DNA from: Jiulongibacter sp024742395
GTDB lineage: Bacteria > Bacteroidota > Bacteroidia > Cytophagales > Spirosomataceae
Length of the DNA stretch: 64,000 nucleotides
Assembly (NCBI GenBank): GCA_965249455.1
Contig: OZ252236.1
Span: 2,418,001-2,482,000 of the forward strand
Reading direction: 5' to 3'
The notes beneath the pieces are model-generated. The model searched no databases, was not told the DNA's origin, and worked only from the letters and a program-made list of their open reading frames with translations. A program made the translations under genes and the position numbers. The first letter of the stretch is position 1; every line of letters starts with the position of its first letter. Below, one piece after another: positions 1-8,584 of this stretch.

Positions 1-73
1 AACTGGAATAAATTTTCAGCATGCTGCCAGAATTTATGATTCGGTTATTTTGATTAACTTTTCCCATGATCAT
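1..73 (-). CDS. possible 5' end of a gene running off the left edge
   Basis: An open frame of 24 codons starts at an ATG at position 73 and reads leftwards off the window. It begins M-I-M-G-K-V-N-Q-N-N-R and then I-I-N-S-G-S-M-L-K. A good TAnnTTTG-type promoter box lies 14 bases upstream, which is the main reason to list it. The peptide is too short to assign. It does not resemble the start of CcoN, the gene one might expect beside ccoS. It could also be chance. Confidence 0.3.
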   Translation of the reverse strand, partial: MIMGKVNQNNRIINSGSMLKIYSS

Positions 74-86
74 ATTATTTAGAGTA

Positions 87-113
87 CAAAGTTAGATCAG
101 GGGGCTCTGGCAA
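87..113 (-). promoter_or_regulatory. putative Bacteroidota promoter
   Basis: On the minus strand TAACTTTG (94-87) matches the TAnnTTTG -7 box of Bacteroidota. A TTG lies 16 bases upstream (113-111), slightly closer than the usual 17-23. It points at the ATG at 73, so the gene left of the window is probably transcribed separately from ccoS. Confidence 0.4.
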
Positions 114-161
114 AACATGAGTAGAGGAGGAGTAGAAGATGATTGAGGTCAGTTTATGAAT

Positions 162-320
162 CTACTTCACTTTTTCTTCTACTGTATCATCATTTAAAAT
201 CCTGATTGCTGGTGTGGAGGTGTCATCGAATTGCCCATCATCTGTTGCCCAGAAAAAGGCCACTAAAAAGCCTCCGGCAAAAAGTAAAGCGGCAATAACT
301 AGCATGATTATAACTGACAT
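162..320 (-). CDS. ccoS: cbb3-type cytochrome oxidase assembly protein CcoS
   Basis: A 52-residue protein. It has one N-terminal membrane helix (residues 3-23: VIIMLVIAALLFAGGFLVAF), then the CcoS-type WAT-DDGQFDD segment and a short acidic tail. CcoS is a small inner-membrane factor needed for cofactor insertion into the CcoN subunit of cbb3 oxidase. The gene starts four bases after the stop of the CcoI-type copper ATPase, the usual ccoI-ccoS order, so the two are almost certainly cotranscribed. No cbb3 structural genes are visible downstream within the window. Confidence 0.88.
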   Translation of the reverse strand: MSVIIMLVIAALLFAGGFLVAFFWATDDGQFDDTSTPAIRILNDDTVEEKVK

Positions 321-324
321 AATA

Positions 325-2763
325 TTAAGATTTTAATAAGTGGGCTCTATACGCTTTATAGTAGGTAAGAATAACAGCAAAAAGCACTACTGAAATAGAA
401 CTCAATGGCATGAAGATGGCGGCAACTACAGGAGATAGAGTGCCGGTAACGGCCCAGCTTATACAAATGAAATTATAGACCAATGATAATAAAAAACTGA
501 GCTTAACTACATTGACGGCCGTTTTGCTGAAGTCAAAAAAGGTTTTCAACCTTCCGAATTCACCGGCATCAAGAATGGCATCAGAAGCAGGCGTAAAAAC
601 CTGAGTATTTTCTGAAATAGCAATTCCTAAATCACTTTGACGTAGGGCTCCGGCATCATTTAGACCATCCCCAATCATCAAGACAGAGTGCTCCTGCTTT
701 TGTAATTTTTTAATAAAACGGAGTTTGTCTTCGGGTTTCTGTTCAAAATGAAGTTGATTTTCCTGAATATGATTGGCCAGAATAGCTTTGTCTGTTGATT
801 TGTCGCCAGAAAGAACATGCAATTGATAGAAAGACTTTAATCCATTAATTAACGAATCAAAACCGTCTCTAAAAACCGGCGTTGATTTGAAAAATCCTTT
901 ATACTTTCCATCGATACTAACATACGTGCGGGCATCCTGATGTTGTTCATTTTTGGCAATGCCTAGAAAATCGGCATGACCAATTTGAACAATTTTATCT
1001 TTGAAGTTCGCTTGAATACCGGCTCCTTCTGTTTCACTAAAATTACTTACGTTTTCTGCCCGAACGTCTTCAAAGTATTTTACAATCAATTTGCTTATTG
1101 GGTGTGTAGATTGCTCGGCTACACTTTTTATCATTATCCCTTCTTCATCACTCAGATTGCTGCCTTCAAAAGTCATTTGGCTATATGAGCTGCCTTTTGT
1201 AAGTGTACCGGTTTTGTCAAAAACGATGTCTTTTACTTCGGTAATTTTTTGAATCACGTCTTGATTTTTGACATAGAATTTATTTTTTCCGAAAATCTCC
1301 ATGACAGCTCCCATGGTAAAAGGCATGGAGAGTGTAAGGGCACATGGGCAGGCCACCATAAGTACGGCAGTAAATGCTGGCCACACCAGGCTTGGATTTA
1401 CGAAATACCAGTATATGGCAGTGAGTACAGAGATGCCTATGGTTATATAAGTAAAATACTTGCTGAAATTATTTGCCAGTTTAGTTTTGGCTACTTCCTT
1501 TTCTTTTTTGAAGTTTTGTTGATTCCAGAGTTGAGTCAAATAGCTTTTTGAGACCTCTTTACTAACTTTTAAAACAATGTTTTGTCCTTTTTGCCTTCCG
1601 CCTGCATAAATAAGCTCACCCTTATGGATAGATTCTGCCTCGCTTTCACCGGTTACAAAACTATAGTCTATAAATGCCTTCCCATCCATTAAAATGGCAT
1701 CGGCAGGGATTAGCTCGTTATTATGAATGCGTATATAATCTCCTGATTTCAGATCGTCCACATTCTTATATGAATACGTACTATCATTTTCCTGTACTTC
1801 CACAGCCAGCGGGAAATAGGATTTGTAATTACGTTCGAAAGATAGATAATCGAAGGTCTTTTTTTGAACCCATTTGCCTACCAACAAAAAGAAAACTAAA
1901 CCGGCCATGCTGTCCCAGTAAGCTCCTCCATCATTCCAGAGCGTTTCATACGTACTGCGTACAAAAAGTGCGGTTACGCCTAAGGCTATAGGTATATCTA
2001 CACTTAAAGAATCTGTATTTTTCTTCCAAACCTCTTTCAAGGAGACCCATGCACCTTTTAAATAATCTGCCGCTCCGTAGAAATAAACTGGCAGAGCTAA
2101 AAGAACATTTAGATACAGGAAGAACTGTTGATACTGTGCATCTACATCATTCTGTAAATCGAGTTTAAAATACTCAGGGAAACTGAGTAACATGATATTT
2201 CCTGTACAAAAGCCTGTTACGGCAATTTGCCGAAGAAGTCTGTTGTCTTTTTTCGTTTTTACCTTATCTGGCCTTACCGTATTTTGTAAAGATATCAGCG
2301 GCTCATAACCCAAAGTGGCCAGAAGACCCACTATCTCTTTCAGGTTTACTTTTCTGGGATCGTAGGTAAGACTAAGCTCTTTTTTTACAAAATTAAGGCG
2401 ACTGTACAGTACACCTGCCTGTATTTTATTGAAGTTCTCTAGAAGCCAAACACAGGAACTGCAATGCACGGATGGTACAAACAAAGTGACTTTATGAAGA
2501 TTTTCTGATTTGAAATCAAGTATGGATGCTTCTATTTCAGGATTTAAGAGATAATCAAACTTGCCTTGGTGGTCTTTGCTTTTCAGACTTACGCCGGCAT
2601 GATCATTTAAATCATAATATCCGCAAAGATCATTTTCCTGCAGAAGTTCATAGACTGTTTGGCAGCCAAGACAGCAAAAGTTCTTCTGGTCAAAGACAAG
2701 ATTTTGATCTTTGCACTCCTCACCACAGTGATGACATAAAACGGCTTCTTTGATTTCAGGCAT
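325..2763 (-). CDS. ccoI: cbb3 oxidase-type copper P1B-ATPase (CcoI/FixI)
   Basis: An 812-residue heavy-metal P-type ATPase. The N terminus has the CcoI/FixI cysteine module: C10-x2-C13 and C17, then FCCLGC at 29-34. A degenerate heavy-metal-associated domain with VHCSSC follows near residue 100. Eight membrane segments include the ion-binding CPC motif at 472-474. The catalytic DKTGTLT has its phosphorylated Asp at 516, and GDGLND lies near residue 698. Such pumps export Cu(I) across the inner membrane for CuB loading of cbb3 oxidase. ccoS follows at once, which supports CcoI over a general CopA. Upstream of the ATG the minus strand has AAAGGAAAA and a CATCTTTG box. Confidence 0.93.
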   Translation of the reverse strand: MPEIKEAVLCHHCGEECKDQNLVFDQKNFCCLGCQTVYELLQENDLCGYYDLNDHAGVSLKSKDHQGKFDYLLNPEIEASILDFKSENLHKVTLFVPSVHCSSCVWLLENFNKIQAGVLYSRLNFVKKELSLTYDPRKVNLKEIVGLLATLGYEPLISLQNTVRPDKVKTKKDNRLLRQIAVTGFCTGNIMLLSFPEYFKLDLQNDVDAQYQQFFLYLNVLLALPVYFYGAADYLKGAWVSLKEVWKKNTDSLSVDIPIALGVTALFVRSTYETLWNDGGAYWDSMAGLVFFLLVGKWVQKKTFDYLSFERNYKSYFPLAVEVQENDSTYSYKNVDDLKSGDYIRIHNNELIPADAILMDGKAFIDYSFVTGESEAESIHKGELIYAGGRQKGQNIVLKVSKEVSKSYLTQLWNQQNFKKEKEVAKTKLANNFSKYFTYITIGISVLTAIYWYFVNPSLVWPAFTAVLMVACPCALTLSMPFTMGAVMEIFGKNKFYVKNQDVIQKITEVKDIVFDKTGTLTKGSSYSQMTFEGSNLSDEEGIMIKSVAEQSTHPISKLIVKYFEDVRAENVSNFSETEGAGIQANFKDKIVQIGHADFLGIAKNEQHQDARTYVSIDGKYKGFFKSTPVFRDGFDSLINGLKSFYQLHVLSGDKSTDKAILANHIQENQLHFEQKPEDKLRFIKKLQKQEHSVLMIGDGLNDAGALRQSDLGIAISENTQVFTPASDAILDAGEFGRLKTFFDFSKTAVNVVKLSFLLSLVYNFICISWAVTGTLSPVVAAIFMPLSSISVVLFAVILTYYKAYRAHLLKS

Positions 2764-2844
2764 TATAAATATTTTCCTTTTACAAAGATGAAGAGGTTCA
2801 GTTTCTTAAAAGCTGCAGGCTCTCAAGCCTGAATATGAGAAAGG

Positions 2845-3894
2845 TCACTTTTTATTTAGTCCGTAATGATCCCTGACACTTTTCCAATCACCATTTTCAT
2901 CAATATAATCTGTAAAATACATGATAAAAATAGGCACTTTTTCTTTTAGGGAAATAGTTTTAGGTGTTTGATTTATCAGACATTCATTCATTAGGTTCTC
3001 ATCTATGTCGGTAACGGGATCTAATAATTGTGCAAGTTCAAGGGGCTTTTGTAACCGAATACAACCATGACTGAAAAATCTGTTTTCTTTGTTAAAAAGT
3101 GATTGGCTTCTTTCGGTATGTGGAGTATCATGCATGTAGACAGAGAATGGGTTTTCAATATTGATTTTAAGTAATCCTAACGAGTTGTCGCAACCGGTTC
3201 CTTGTCTGAAAGTATATTGAAAATTACTGGCATCTATAGATTGCCATTCTATGGAGGTAGGGTCAATTATTTTATAGTTTTTGTCAAGTACAACAAAACT
3301 ATTTCTGGAAAGATAGCCAATATCCTTTTTGACCGCAGGCAGAATTTCATTGATAGCTATATTTCTGGTGGCTGTCCAGTATGGGTAAACCACCAGGGCA
3401 TCGGCATATGTAGCCATGGTGGGAGTTTTATTCTTAGTAGTGCCTACGATAACATTCATTCTTAAAACAGGCAAATTGTCCTGGTAGTATATGAGTTCGT
3501 TATTGGCGATATTGATTAATACAAAACGCTGATGTTCAAATCTCTGTACCCACCTAAAGAAGTTTTGGTATTCCTCCAGTTTTTTGTATTCAGGGTGAAA
3601 TCCATATTTTTTACTTAAGGTAAATTCCAAAAAATCAGGTTCCAGAAAATTTAGAAGCATTTCAGGTTTACTTGACTTTTGGGCATTAAAAAGCCAATTG
3701 TTAACTAACGTTGAGTCAATATTTTCTTTTACTTTTTTATAGCTGAGGTTTTTTGGGGCTTTTCCATATTTTACTTCAAAGGCCAATTCTTTTAGCCCTG
3801 AATTGGTTTGCTCCTCTAAACGGTCAATGGACTGCCCATAAGAGGCATGCATACCTGCTAGCAGTAATGTTGTAAGGACAAATAGTTTTATCAT
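2845..3894 (-). CDS. L,D-transpeptidase (YkuD domain), secreted
   Basis: A 349-residue protein with a Sec signal peptide (MIKLFVLTTLLLAGMHASYGQ). The C-terminal half is a YkuD catalytic domain. It carries YMHDTP about 20 residues before the catalytic SHGCIRL, with Cys278 as nucleophile and His276. These enzymes form 3-3 peptidoglycan cross-links or attach proteins to the wall in the periplasm. It resembles the YcbB branch but is shorter and has no obvious peptidoglycan-binding domain. It is divergent from the TauE gene, with 84 bp between them. The 80-bp gap to ccoI suggests a separate transcription unit. Confidence 0.88.
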   Translation of the reverse strand: MIKLFVLTTLLLAGMHASYGQSIDRLEEQTNSGLKELAFEVKYGKAPKNLSYKKVKENIDSTLVNNWLFNAQKSSKPEMLLNFLEPDFLEFTLSKKYGFHPEYKKLEEYQNFFRWVQRFEHQRFVLINIANNELIYYQDNLPVLRMNVIVGTTKNKTPTMATYADALVVYPYWTATRNIAINEILPAVKKDIGYLSRNSFVVLDKNYKIIDPTSIEWQSIDASNFQYTFRQGTGCDNSLGLLKINIENPFSVYMHDTPHTERSQSLFNKENRFFSHGCIRLQKPLELAQLLDPVTDIDENLMNECLINQTPKTISLKEKVPIFIMYFTDYIDENGDWKSVRDHYGLNKK

Positions 3895-3978
3895 TTAAGT
3901 CAAAGGTCAACTTAACAGTCATCAAACTTTATGATATTCATCAGGAAATGCACTAATTATAATCTGGAGCTTTGAACC

Positions 3979-4707
3979 ATGATATTTCAAGAACTGCTTT
4001 TTTATTTTCTTACGTTGTTGGCTGAAATCATTGGAACGGTTGGAGGCTTTGGCTCCTCGGTTTTCTTTGTACCAATGGCCAGCTTCTTCTATGATTTTCA
4101 GGCAGTGCTGGGACTGACAGCCTTTTATCATTTGTTTAGCAATATTTCAAAAATTCTCTTATTCTTTAAAGGAATTGACAAAAGGATCTTCTTTTCTATT
4201 GGTATCCCTAGTATCATAATGGTGATCATCGGAGCTTACTTTTCTAAGTTTTTAGTAGGTGATATTGGAAGCTTGGTACTGGGTATTTTTCTTTTTTTGT
4301 TTGCAGCTTTTCTTCTAATAAAACCTGATTTTGTCTTGGCTCAAACGGCCTCAAATTCTATTATCGGAGGTGGCCTTTCAGGACTTACCGCTGGCTTACT
4401 CGGAACTGGCGGAGCAATTCGAGGCTTAACTTTAGCTTCTTTTGATGTCCCTAAGGCAACATTTTTAGCCACTTCAGCTTTGATTGACTTCGGCGTAGAT
4501 TCAAGTAGATTTGTGGTTTATTTTAGCCAGGATTACATCACTAAAGATATGCTTTTTAAAGCTCCAATGCTGTTGGGTATTTCTTTAATTGGTACATGGA
4601 TTGGCAAAAAGTTGCTTGAACGTATTTCTCAGGAAAACTTCAGAAAAATAGCCCTCTGGCTTATATTGATGATTGGTATTACGGCAATTATCAAGTACTT
4701 CTTATAA
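3979..4707 (+). CDS. TauE/SafE-family sulfite or organic anion exporter
   Basis: A 242-residue polytopic membrane protein with about seven or eight helices. It has the two inverted half-motifs typical of TauE/SafE (DUF81): GTVGGFGSSVFFVP near residue 15 and GGGLSGLTAGLLGTGGA near 130. Known relatives export sulfite, sulfoacetate or related anions. The substrate cannot be told from sequence and no sulfur genes are nearby. The ATG at 3979 is used; AGCTTTG just upstream may be its promoter box. It converges on the response regulator gene with a 7-bp gap. Confidence 0.85.
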   Translation: MIFQELLFYFLTLLAEIIGTVGGFGSSVFFVPMASFFYDFQAVLGLTAFYHLFSNISKILLFFKGIDKRIFFSIGIPSIIMVIIGAYFSKFLVGDIGSLVLGIFLFLFAAFLLIKPDFVLAQTASNSIIGGGLSGLTAGLLGTGGAIRGLTLASFDVPKATFLATSALIDFGVDSSRFVVYFSQDYITKDMLFKAPMLLGISLIGTWIGKKLLERISQENFRKIALWLILMIGITAIIKYFL

Positions 4708-4714
4708 CACAGCT

Positions 4715-5134
4715 TTATATTAATTCTTGCAAATCAGGGAAGTGCTTTTCAAGTATTTTGGCCAACTTAATTGGAGTTAAGGGTTTATTTTCAAAGCCAT
4801 CTACGAGCTCAAGACTTTTGGACTTCTCTTTATCATCAGGGTTTTGAGAAGTGCTTAAGATAATCAGTTTACTGGCAGGTTTTTCTTTACTAAATAGCGT
4901 TTTGTACTTTTCCACAAATTGCCAACCATTCATTATGGGCATATTGATATCAATAAGAATCAGCTCAGGAAACTGGTCTATTCGTATTTTATTGAGCAAG
5001 TCTATGGCTTCTTTACCATTTACCGTAATATGTGTAAATTCTGCACAGCCTAATCTTTCTATTGCCTTTTTATTGATGAAATTGGTGGCAGGATCGTCGT
5101 CGATAAGTAATATATGAGTTAGCTTTTTCTTCAT
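4715..5134 (-). CDS. single-domain response regulator (CheY-like)
   Basis: 139 residues, only a receiver domain. The acidic pocket is D12-D14 in LLIDDDPAT, the phosphoacceptor is Asp62 in LILIDINMP, the switch residue is Thr95 in LSTSQ, and the conserved Lys is Lys117 in ENKPL. There is no output domain, so it acts by protein contact or as a phosphorelay carrier. It follows the PAS histidine kinase by 9 bp on the same strand and is very probably its cognate partner. Confidence 0.92.
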   Translation of the reverse strand: MKKKLTHILLIDDDPATNFINKKAIERLGCAEFTHITVNGKEAIDLLNKIRIDQFPELILIDINMPIMNGWQFVEKYKTLFSKEKPASKLIILSTSQNPDDKEKSKSLELVDGFENKPLTPIKLAKILEKHFPDLQELI

Positions 5135-5143
5135 TTTTAGTGC

Positions 5144-7084
5144 CTAATGTAAAAATGCCGGAATAGTAAAAAAGAAGGTACTTCCTTTGCCTAATTCAGA
5201 TGTGACCCAGATTTCACCTCCATGTAACTGGACTATTTTCTCACAATGGGCCAAACCTATCCCCGTTCCTTCATATTCATCGCGGTTATGCAATTGCCTG
5301 AAAAGAGCAAAGGCTTCCTGCTGCTGGTCGTCGGAAATGCCAATTCCGTTATCGGAAATTGAAAAAAGCCAGTTTTCATCTTTTCTTTTGGCTGAGATTT
5401 TGATTACAGGAGGCACATCCTCTTTTCTAAATTTAATGGCATTGCCTATGAGGTTCTGAAAAAGCTGTCTCAGTTCCAATTTGTAAGCATGTACTTCTGG
5501 AAGCTCATCAAAAGTGATGCTGGCCTTACTTTCATTAATGGCATAAAGCAAATCAACTTTTACCTCATCTATCAGGTTTTCACAATTTACATGAGATATA
5601 GTTCTGTTTCTTCCTAATCTGGAGTAAACCAATAAGCCATTAATCAATTGACTCATTCTGGATGTAGCAGATTTCATGTAATGGAAGTATTCCCTTGTAT
5701 CTTTCGAAAGAGTTCCTTTGTTCTCATCTTCTATAATTTCAATAATACTCTCTATACTATTAAGAGGTTCTTGCAAATCATGAGATGCTATATAAGAGAA
5801 CTGCTCTACTTCTTTATTTCTTTTGACAAGATTGTCATGCTGTTTGGCTAAGATTTTGAAATTCGTAATATCTTGTCTTATGGCCAGGTATTTAAAAACT
5901 TCGTTTTGTTCATTTCTAAACGGAATGATAGAAGTATGTACCCAATAGAATTTACCGTCTTTGGTTTTGTTTTTTATTCCACCCACCCAGATTTTTCCTG
6001 CAGAAATAGTATCCCACATTTTTTCGTAGAATTCCTCTGTATGGTAACCTGATCTCAAGCTTTCATGAGTTCTTCCTATTATTTCTTCTCTATTGAAACC
6101 GGAGGTTTGGCAAAACTTATCATTTGCATAGGTTATGACCCCATTTTTATCAGATACATCAATGAGCGAAGACTGATCAAGTGCGTACTTAAACTGCTCC
6201 AATTCATTTACTGATGCCTTTAGAGCTGTTTCAATGTTTACCTTGAACTGATAATGATTGTTTAGTTTCTGAGCAACCCACGAAGTATATGCCAGGCTAA
6301 TGGCACAAAATACTACAGTGTAAATGCTTAAACCTAAGCCAATGCTTATTTCCTGATTCTTAATCAAATATAAAGTGCCAAAGCTTAAGAGAATAGGAAG
6401 AATAAACTGATAAGGCAAGATAGACTTAAGAAGTTTGGTACCGTAGTAGTCTTTAAATTTCATTTTACCTAACAAACCGTAGTCTGCAACCATAAAAGCA
6501 AGACCCGTAGATAATAAAATAAATAGTACTGAAGTATGAATGGCCATTGTACTGAAGAAATTGGATTTTTCTTCAGATGGAATCATTAGGATATAGCCAA
6601 TAATGGAGGTCAAAGCTAAGAATGCTGTAGCTGTTAATATTATTGAACTGACTTTATGAAGTGTTTTTTTATCGGTCTCTATAAAAGCTGCTGAAATTGA
6701 GATAAGCATAAAGCTTAGAGCAGTAGCCGGAGACATTCGGCCCGGACTTTTTTTCGATATATTGTCCTGGATGAATAGGTGATCAACGCCTATTGGGCTG
6801 TCAATAATATACTGTATCAAGGTTAAACCACTAATCAGAAAAATAGAGCTTATGATTAGAATTTTTAGAATGAGCCATTGCCTCTTAGCAATGACTAAAT
6901 AGAGTGCACCTAAAAAAAAACAAAGTGCTGTATTGAATTTCATTGTTGGTGCAGAAGGGCGTAATTCCAGAAGGAGGAGATGTTTATTAATCCACCCATA
7001 CATTACAATTGAGCTTACAAGAAAGGTGATCTGCCCAATTCTCTTTACAAGATTGTGCGGCTCTAGATAGGAAGCTTTCGTCAT
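5144..7084 (-). CDS. membrane-bound PAS sensor histidine kinase
   Basis: 646 residues. The first ~265 residues hold about eight predicted helices, a MASE-like integral sensor. A PAS domain with PAC motif follows (about 290-410; VITYANDKFCQTSGF, IRQDIT). Then come a HisKA domain with phospho-acceptor His435 (YIASHDLQEPLNSIE) and an HATPase_c domain with N-box NLIGNAIKFRK, G1 DNGIGI and G2 EGTGIGL. The architecture resembles phytochrome-like kinases of Bacteroidota. The ligand is unknown. It is coupled to the downstream CheY-like gene. The ~215 bp upstream contain no gene. Confidence 0.92.
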   Translation of the reverse strand: MTKASYLEPHNLVKRIGQITFLVSSIVMYGWINKHLLLLELRPSAPTMKFNTALCFFLGALYLVIAKRQWLILKILIISSIFLISGLTLIQYIIDSPIGVDHLFIQDNISKKSPGRMSPATALSFMLISISAAFIETDKKTLHKVSSIILTATAFLALTSIIGYILMIPSEEKSNFFSTMAIHTSVLFILLSTGLAFMVADYGLLGKMKFKDYYGTKLLKSILPYQFILPILLSFGTLYLIKNQEISIGLGLSIYTVVFCAISLAYTSWVAQKLNNHYQFKVNIETALKASVNELEQFKYALDQSSLIDVSDKNGVITYANDKFCQTSGFNREEIIGRTHESLRSGYHTEEFYEKMWDTISAGKIWVGGIKNKTKDGKFYWVHTSIIPFRNEQNEVFKYLAIRQDITNFKILAKQHDNLVKRNKEVEQFSYIASHDLQEPLNSIESIIEIIEDENKGTLSKDTREYFHYMKSATSRMSQLINGLLVYSRLGRNRTISHVNCENLIDEVKVDLLYAINESKASITFDELPEVHAYKLELRQLFQNLIGNAIKFRKEDVPPVIKISAKRKDENWLFSISDNGIGISDDQQQEAFALFRQLHNRDEYEGTGIGLAHCEKIVQLHGGEIWVTSELGKGSTFFFTIPAFLH

Positions 7085-7301
7085 CGGTATTAGTCGTTAT
7101 AAGCTGATTTTTTTCAATTCCTCTTCTGAATGTCCTCTTTATGTTAAGAAGGATGGGTAGAGTTAGAATAATCAGTGAAGTGTGTTTTCGTCTCTGACAA
7201 TATTACGCCAAAAACTATGCAGAATATGACAAGAATCATAGAACTTGCCTTTTTAATGACATTTGTCAATATCTAACTTGGTAAATACCAAAAATGACTG
7301 A

Positions 7302-7490
7302 TCAGGTTAATTGAAACCTTCTACGAATGGGGTTTATGAGAAACTTTTTTTGAGCGGTAAAGCTGTCAGGATGCATGCTCAGAAAAAGTTTTTGCCAGTC
7401 TGCAAAGAGCTTAGGCTCTGCTTTTTGAAAAGCTGATATATCAATTTTTTTGGATTCAAGATACTCCTCAAAACTCATATTAATATCCAT
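7302..7490 (-). CDS. conserved small protein of unknown function (62 aa)
   Basis: A 62-residue, soluble, charged protein with an N-terminal SFEEYLESKKID and a basic C terminus around FLINPIRRRF. The start overlaps the last 11 bases of the acyltransferase gene, so translation is probably coupled. From memory, similar small proteins with a MHP.SFTAQK...NPIRR pattern occur in other Cytophagales, but I cannot verify this. Function unknown. TTGGTAAATACCAA (7278-7291), a short inverted repeat just after the stop, could be a weak transcript end. Confidence 0.65.
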   Translation of the reverse strand: MDINMSFEEYLESKKIDISAFQKAEPKLFADWQKLFLSMHPDSFTAQKKFLINPIRRRFQLT

Positions 7491-8580
7491 ACCTGTTCTT
7501 TAATTTATTAATAGGCTTTTCAAATACATACCAAGATATAGAAGCTAATGCAATAACCAAAAGGTAAAGAACAACAATGCGTGTAGTCAATGAAGAAATC
7601 AGTACATTTTGTGAAGAACTCATTTTGTCAATTAGTTTAACTATAGGGCTCCAGCTTATTTTGTGATATTCGTTATACAGGAAATTATGAAAAATATAAA
7701 TCCCGTAACTGATTTTGCCAATGTAAACCAGAGGATTCAGTTCGAAAAAGCTTTTGAAGGAATTTCTACTTGAGGCCACAAGAAAGCCTAAAATACTCAG
7801 AGACAATAGGGACTCCGCTAATCTGAGAAAAATTATGGCAACATAATTATGACCACCGCCTATTTGTTTTAACCAGTAAACGGTTAAGAAGTACAAAAGC
7901 GTGCCCAAAATAGGGCTTAATGGCTTAGACAGCATTTGTAATGCCTTTTCTTTTTTAAAATACACCCAATACGCCAAAAGGCCACCTATGCCAAATGCGT
8001 CTAAACAGGTAGGCATAAGTACATACGGCTTGATCCAGCTGCTGCCATCAAAAAAGAAATACGTTCTGAGTGCCACAGCAAAGATGACAAGAAAAAGAAG
8101 AGCCTTACTAATTCTTTTTAATGGAAGAAAAAGAATGACAAAGGGGAAGAATAGGTAAAATTGCTCTTCTACAGCCAGTGACCAAAGATGGTCAACAGAA
8201 CCGAACCAGGTTTCGTGAATTGCAAAATAATTATTAGTCATGTATGTTGCGAGCCATACTATTTTGTCTCTAACCGGAGGAACATTAAGAATAAATAATA
8301 CGGCCAAAGTCAAATAGTAAAGAGGGAATATTCGAATGGTTCGTCTGATGTAAAATTGCTTTAATGAAAACCCATGACCTCTTTTAAGGCCTATGTCTTT
8401 TTCTTTGGCACTCAATAAAATGCGTGTAATTAAGAAGCCGCTCAAAACAAAAAACATGCAGACACCCAGATAGGAGGCAGGAAACCCTAACCTATCACCA
8501 GACCAATGATCTGCTAAAACTAAAGTGACGGCTAAAAAACGAATGCCGTCCAAAGATTTTATGTAATTAGTTTTGTTCAA
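7480..8580 (-). CDS. acyltransferase family 3 (OafA/YrhL type) membrane protein
   Basis: About 366 residues and ten membrane helices. The family signature IKSLDGIRFLAV lies at the N terminus, with the catalytic His in LADHW, then FFVLSGFLITRIL and EEQFYLFFPF. These enzymes O-acylate sugars of surface polysaccharides at the inner membrane. No ATG exists before the domain. I chose the TTG at 8580, four bases after the previous gene's stop, because the product then begins L-N-K-T-N-Y-I-K. An upstream TTG at 8649 is also possible and would overlap the previous gene by 65 bp. It sits in the glycan cluster with the GT39-like gene. Confidence 0.87.
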   Translation of the reverse strand: MNKTNYIKSLDGIRFLAVTLVLADHWSGDRLGFPASYLGVCMFFVLSGFLITRILLSAKEKDIGLKRGHGFSLKQFYIRRTIRIFPLYYLTLAVLFILNVPPVRDKIVWLATYMTNNYFAIHETWFGSVDHLWSLAVEEQFYLFFPFVILFLPLKRISKALLFLVIFAVALRTYFFFDGSSWIKPYVLMPTCLDAFGIGGLLAYWVYFKKEKALQMLSKPLSPILGTLLYFLTVYWLKQIGGGHNYVAIIFLRLAESLLSLSILGFLVASSRNSFKSFFELNPLVYIGKISYGIYIFHNFLYNEYHKISWSPIVKLIDKMSSSQNVLISSLTTRIVVLYLLVIALASISWYVFEKPINKLKNRYGY

Positions 8581-8584
8581 ATGT

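Noticed and set aside
976..2753. Several plus-strand frames of 60-105 codons inside ccoI
   Set aside because: They lie opposite a complete P-type ATPase, have no recognisable domains and are antisense shadows.
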